Below, in pieces: positions 14,577 to 16,914 of a stretch of 16,914 nucleotides of DNA; position 1 is the first letter of the stretch; each line of letters opens with the position of its first letter. The DNA lies in the NCBI GenBank assembly GCA_934364805.1, contig CAKRMH010000030.1:1-16914 (forward strand). The letters run 5' to 3'. Below the pieces are notes generated by a model. It was not told the origin of the DNA. It searched no databases and was given only the letters and a program-made list of their open reading frames with translations. Source of the stretch: an uncultured Lachnospiraceae bacterium. GTDB lineage: Bacteria > Bacillota > Clostridia > Lachnospirales > Lachnospiraceae. Both the position numbers and the translations under genes were made by a program.

Positions 14577-16700
14577 TTATTTTTTCTCAACTTTGATCAT
14601 ATGATTACTGAGCACTACAGGTATTGCAAGATTTCGGACGCTCCCATCTGCAAATTCGACTCTTGCTATATTTCCTTCACATTTTTTCACTATCCCTCTG
14701 CCAAATTTCAGATGGAAAATTGTCATCCCCGCTTTCAGCCCTGTCATCGGATTTCCGATCTCTTTCTTTTTTGAAAAAAGCTCTGTTATAAACGGTGAAT
14801 TTTCTCCATTCTGAAATGAGAAAACATATAGCTCATTTTTTGCACGCGTCATTCCAACATAAAACAGTCTTCTTTCTTCTTCATAAGCCTCTGGCTCCTT
14901 TGTCTGATTCACTCCCGGAAGCACACCGTCGATCATATCAGCAAGATAAACTCTGTCATATTCGAGCCCCTTGCTTGCATGTATCGTTGACAAGACCAGA
15001 TTCCCCTCCCTGTGCATTGTTCCCTCTGACAAAATCTGCTGCAGCTGTATCAACCGGTTCTGAAATTCGGAAAGATTCTCTTCCTGATCACCGAGCATTT
15101 TTAAAATATCTGCTTTACCGGAATCCATTCCCCGGTCATCCATATATTCCCCATACCCCATAAAATGAATGATCCGGTAAATTGCTTTTCCTGCATTCTC
15201 ATGTACAAGATTCTGAAAATGTGTAAGCAGAGCCTTTCCCTGCCTTCTGGTGTAACTGGATACGTCCGTTTCCTCTAAAAGCGTTTCAAGTATAGCTCCC
15301 TGTCCAACGTGATGATCAATTGTATACATTGCCTGAGCTTTACTAATTCCTGCCCCCATTTTATAATAGATCCTCAAAAAAGTCTCTCCATCCCATGGAT
15401 TTTGAGCCAGAGAAATAAAATCGCAAATATCTCTTACCACCGGATGTGAAAAAAAAGTTGTGTCATGATTCCGAATCCGATACGGAATCCCTCTTCGATC
15501 AAGAATATCTATAAGAGGCAGGGCACTTTCATGATTCCGATATAAAACTGCCGTCTCTTTATCACATTCTTCTGCAACCTTCGCAAGATAATAGTACTGG
15601 TTTCCACGATTCTTTACGATAATATTCCGCACACACCCCCTCTCCGCTCTCGTTGGTCTGATCTGTTTTTTGTGACGGCTTTTGTTCTTTTGTATAAAAC
15701 GATCTGCTGCTTCCACGATCTCACTGCCGCTCCTGTAATTCGACTCCATGAAAAGCACAGCAGCACCAGGATGCATCTTTTCAAATGATGACAGCACCTG
15801 TGGATATGCTGCCCGGAATCCATAAATACTCTGATCTTCATCTCCAACCATAAACAGATTATTCGACGATGATGCAAGAAGCGCAATCATATCATGCTGT
15901 ATTTTAGATGTGTCCTGTGCTTCATCCACACATATATATGTATATTTTTGTTGAAAATACTGAAGTACCTGTGGATATTGTTCCAATATCCGTAACGCAT
16001 ATACGATCTGATCATCATAATCGATCATATGCCTCTTTTTTAATTCCTTATTATATTTCTGGAAAATTTCACCAAAATTCGGTATTTTTTCTTCCATCTT
16101 CTGAATCTCGTTTAGATTAAGACGCATATTCTTAGCAAACGTAATTCCCGTCTGAAGATCTTTCAGGTCACTTTCTGTTGCAAAATTTCCTGTCACCTCG
16201 TGAAATATCTGCTTAATCAGTTCCGCAGCCTCCTTGTCTGCAACGTCATACACAGTCGTGTGATTACTCTCTGCAAAATACTGTAATATCTTCTGTGATA
16301 TTCCGTTGATTGTGCGAAATTCAAGCTGCCTTGCATATTCCTCGCCAAACATGGAAATAAAACGTTGTTTCATATCTCTTGTAGCTGCCACGGTATAAGT
16401 TACCGTTAATATCTGCTGGGGATGTATTCCTTTTCCATAAATCATATAGCCAAGCCGGCTTACCAGAACAGTTGTCTTTCCGCTTCCCGGAACCGCCAGT
16501 AAAAGTACCGGTCCATCTACTGCACAAACCGCCTTTTCCTGCTGTCTATTCAATGTAATGTGATATCTTTCTTTAAACTGTTCATATGTCATAGGTTTTT
16601 CCTTTCGCCTCGCTGTCATAGGAAGCCGGTAATTATTTTTTTTTAATACTATTCCGTGTAGCGCATCGAAGATTTCTGAGAAAACATTTTCATCTTTCAT
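14577..16700 (-). CDS. UvrD/PcrA-like superfamily 1 DNA helicase
   Basis: A 707-residue ATP-driven 3'-5' helicase, likely in DNA repair or clearing of replication blocks. The SF1A motifs are in order: Q-motif L-N-R-Q-Q (50-54), Walker A A-V-P-G-S-G-K-T-T (69-77), Walker B V-D-E-A-Q-D, motif III V-G-D-E-D-Q-S-I-Y-G-F-R, motif IV S-N-Y-R-S-G, motif V T-I-H-A-S-K-G-L-E-Y-D, motif VI E-E-R-R-L-F-Y-V-G-M-T-R-A-K. The C-terminal 50 residues (about 655-700, F-G-R-G-I-V and V-E-F-A-D-G) form a small beta domain like the PcrA Tudor domain that contacts RNA polymerase. It is slightly shorter than PcrA, so is probably a second paralogue rather than PcrA itself. The start at 16700 follows AGGA by 5 bases; Met37 (16592), after AAAGGA, is an equally good alternative that drops a poorly conserved-looking N-terminal extension. 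Confidence 0.93.
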   Translation of the reverse strand: MKDENVFSEIFDALHGIVLKKNNYRLPMTARRKEKPMTYEQFKERYHITLNRQQEKAVCAVDGPVLLLAVPGSGKTTVLVSRLGYMIYGKGIHPQQILTVTYTVAATRDMKQRFISMFGEEYARQLEFRTINGISQKILQYFAESNHTTVYDVADKEAAELIKQIFHEVTGNFATESDLKDLQTGITFAKNMRLNLNEIQKMEEKIPNFGEIFQKYNKELKKRHMIDYDDQIVYALRILEQYPQVLQYFQQKYTYICVDEAQDTSKIQHDMIALLASSSNNLFMVGDEDQSIYGFRAAYPQVLSSFEKMHPGAAVLFMESNYRSGSEIVEAADRFIQKNKSRHKKQIRPTRAERGCVRNIIVKNRGNQYYYLAKVAEECDKETAVLYRNHESALPLIDILDRRGIPYRIRNHDTTFFSHPVVRDICDFISLAQNPWDGETFLRIYYKMGAGISKAQAMYTIDHHVGQGAILETLLEETDVSSYTRRQGKALLTHFQNLVHENAGKAIYRIIHFMGYGEYMDDRGMDSGKADILKMLGDQEENLSEFQNRLIQLQQILSEGTMHREGNLVLSTIHASKGLEYDRVYLADMIDGVLPGVNQTKEPEAYEEERRLFYVGMTRAKNELYVFSFQNGENSPFITELFSKKKEIGNPMTGLKAGMTIFHLKFGRGIVKKCEGNIARVEFADGSVRNLAIPVVLSNHMIKVEKK

Positions 16701-16756
16701 TTTTTCCTGGCTTGCAGAGGAATTGGATTGTTCTTCTAAAATATCTTGTTCTTATG

Positions 16757-16783
16757 CATTTACCTTCGCTTATTCTCCGTAAT
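16757..16783 (+). repeat. 27-bp direct repeat, copy 1
   Basis: Agrees at 26 of 27 positions with the copy at 16796-16822; the period is 39 bases. It contains TACCTTCGCTTATTC and the core TTCTCCGTAAT. It lies in the gene-free region upstream of the helicase. Confidence 0.9.
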
Positions 16784-16795
16784 GTTGAACTTTTA

Positions 16796-16822
16796 CATCT
16801 ACCTTCGCTTATTCTCCGTAAT
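16796..16822 (+). repeat. 27-bp direct repeat, copy 2
   Basis: Second copy of the repeat. Its segment ATTCTCCGTA (16811-16820) can pair with the inverted TACGGAGAAT at 16841-16850, giving a 10-bp stem with a 20-base loop. Confidence 0.9.
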
Positions 16823-16914
16823 CCAGTCTTTTTCTCATTCTACGGAGAATAATGACCTGTTACGGCTGCTATTCTTCCGGTTTTCTCCGTAATCAGTCCA
16901 AATATTTCATTTAC

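Larger units (their letters stand above)
16701..16914. other. Gene-free region with four TTCTCCGTA cores
   Basis: No coding frame is convincing here. The core TTCTCCGTA occurs at 16773-16781, 16812-16820 and 16883-16891 on the plus strand and inverted at 16841-16849. The inverted copy is itself a small hairpin (ATTCT at 16837-16841, AGAAT at 16846-16850, loop ACGG). The stretch must hold the helicase promoter, but I see no clear -35/-10 pair. The region runs off the window edge. Confidence 0.7.

Noticed and set aside
16757..16822. Possible CRISPR array from the two 27-bp repeats
   Set aside because: Only two full copies with a 12-base gap, no cas genes and a third copy inverted; the spacing is too short for spacers.

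Overview
The window looks like a chromosomal segment from a low-to-mid GC Gram-positive anaerobe, most likely a gut Lachnospiraceae (Blautia/Dorea/Ruminococcus-like). The grounds are the fused FeoA-FeoB protein, strong AGGAGG-type ribosome sites, the DUF6110-like small protein, a cytosolic hybrid kinase and the general protein flavour. The assignment to family is inference; no rRNA, tRNA, CRISPR or phage gene was seen.

Layout. 1-430: the 3' end of an IS1634/IS4-type transposase cut by the window edge, closed by a two-way terminator. 453-3028: a divergent cell-wall pair, an M14 gamma-D-glutamyl-type peptidase (minus) and a membrane-anchored Ig-like/NodB polysaccharide deacetylase (plus). 3025-6991: a soluble hybrid histidine kidase-type sensor downstream of a fused feoA-feoB ferrous iron importer, both minus; feoAB has a clear sigma-A promoter followed by a near-consensus Fur box. 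7171-8727: an ABC-F translation ATPase (plus). 8740-9945: a CapA-like lipoprotein (minus). 10029-12429: a two-gene operon, a small glycine-zipper/acidic-tail protein (DUF6110-like) and an atypical P1B-type metal ATPase with an S-C-A motif in place of CPC, ended by a perfect 13-bp hairpin terminator. 12557-14506: a dCache-GAF-GGDEF diguanylate cyclase. 14577-16700: a UvrD/PcrA-like helicase. 16701-16914: a gene-free stretch with a clustered repeat.

Most interesting idea. The operon at 10029-12429 resembles the iron organelle (ferrosome, Fez) ATPase group, P1B-6, paired with a small membrane-associated protein. Its upstream region carries a 15-bp Fur-like box and a -10 element spaced exactly as in the feoAB promoter 5.5 kb away (9 bp between -10 and box; 16 of 18 bases identical across box and flank). 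Together feoAB (uptake of Fe2+) and this ATPase pair (possible sequestration of iron in a vesicle-like store) could form a Fur-controlled iron acquisition and storage module. The motifs, spacing and gene order are seen directly; the ferrosome role is inference.

The remaining genes handle envelope modification (peptidase, deacetylase, CapA-like), signalling (hybrid kinase, diguanylate cyclase), translation (ABC-F) and DNA repair (helicase). Two convergent gene pairs are packed with almost no space: a 4-bp overlap of stop codons at 3025-3028 and a 12-bp gap at 8728-8739.
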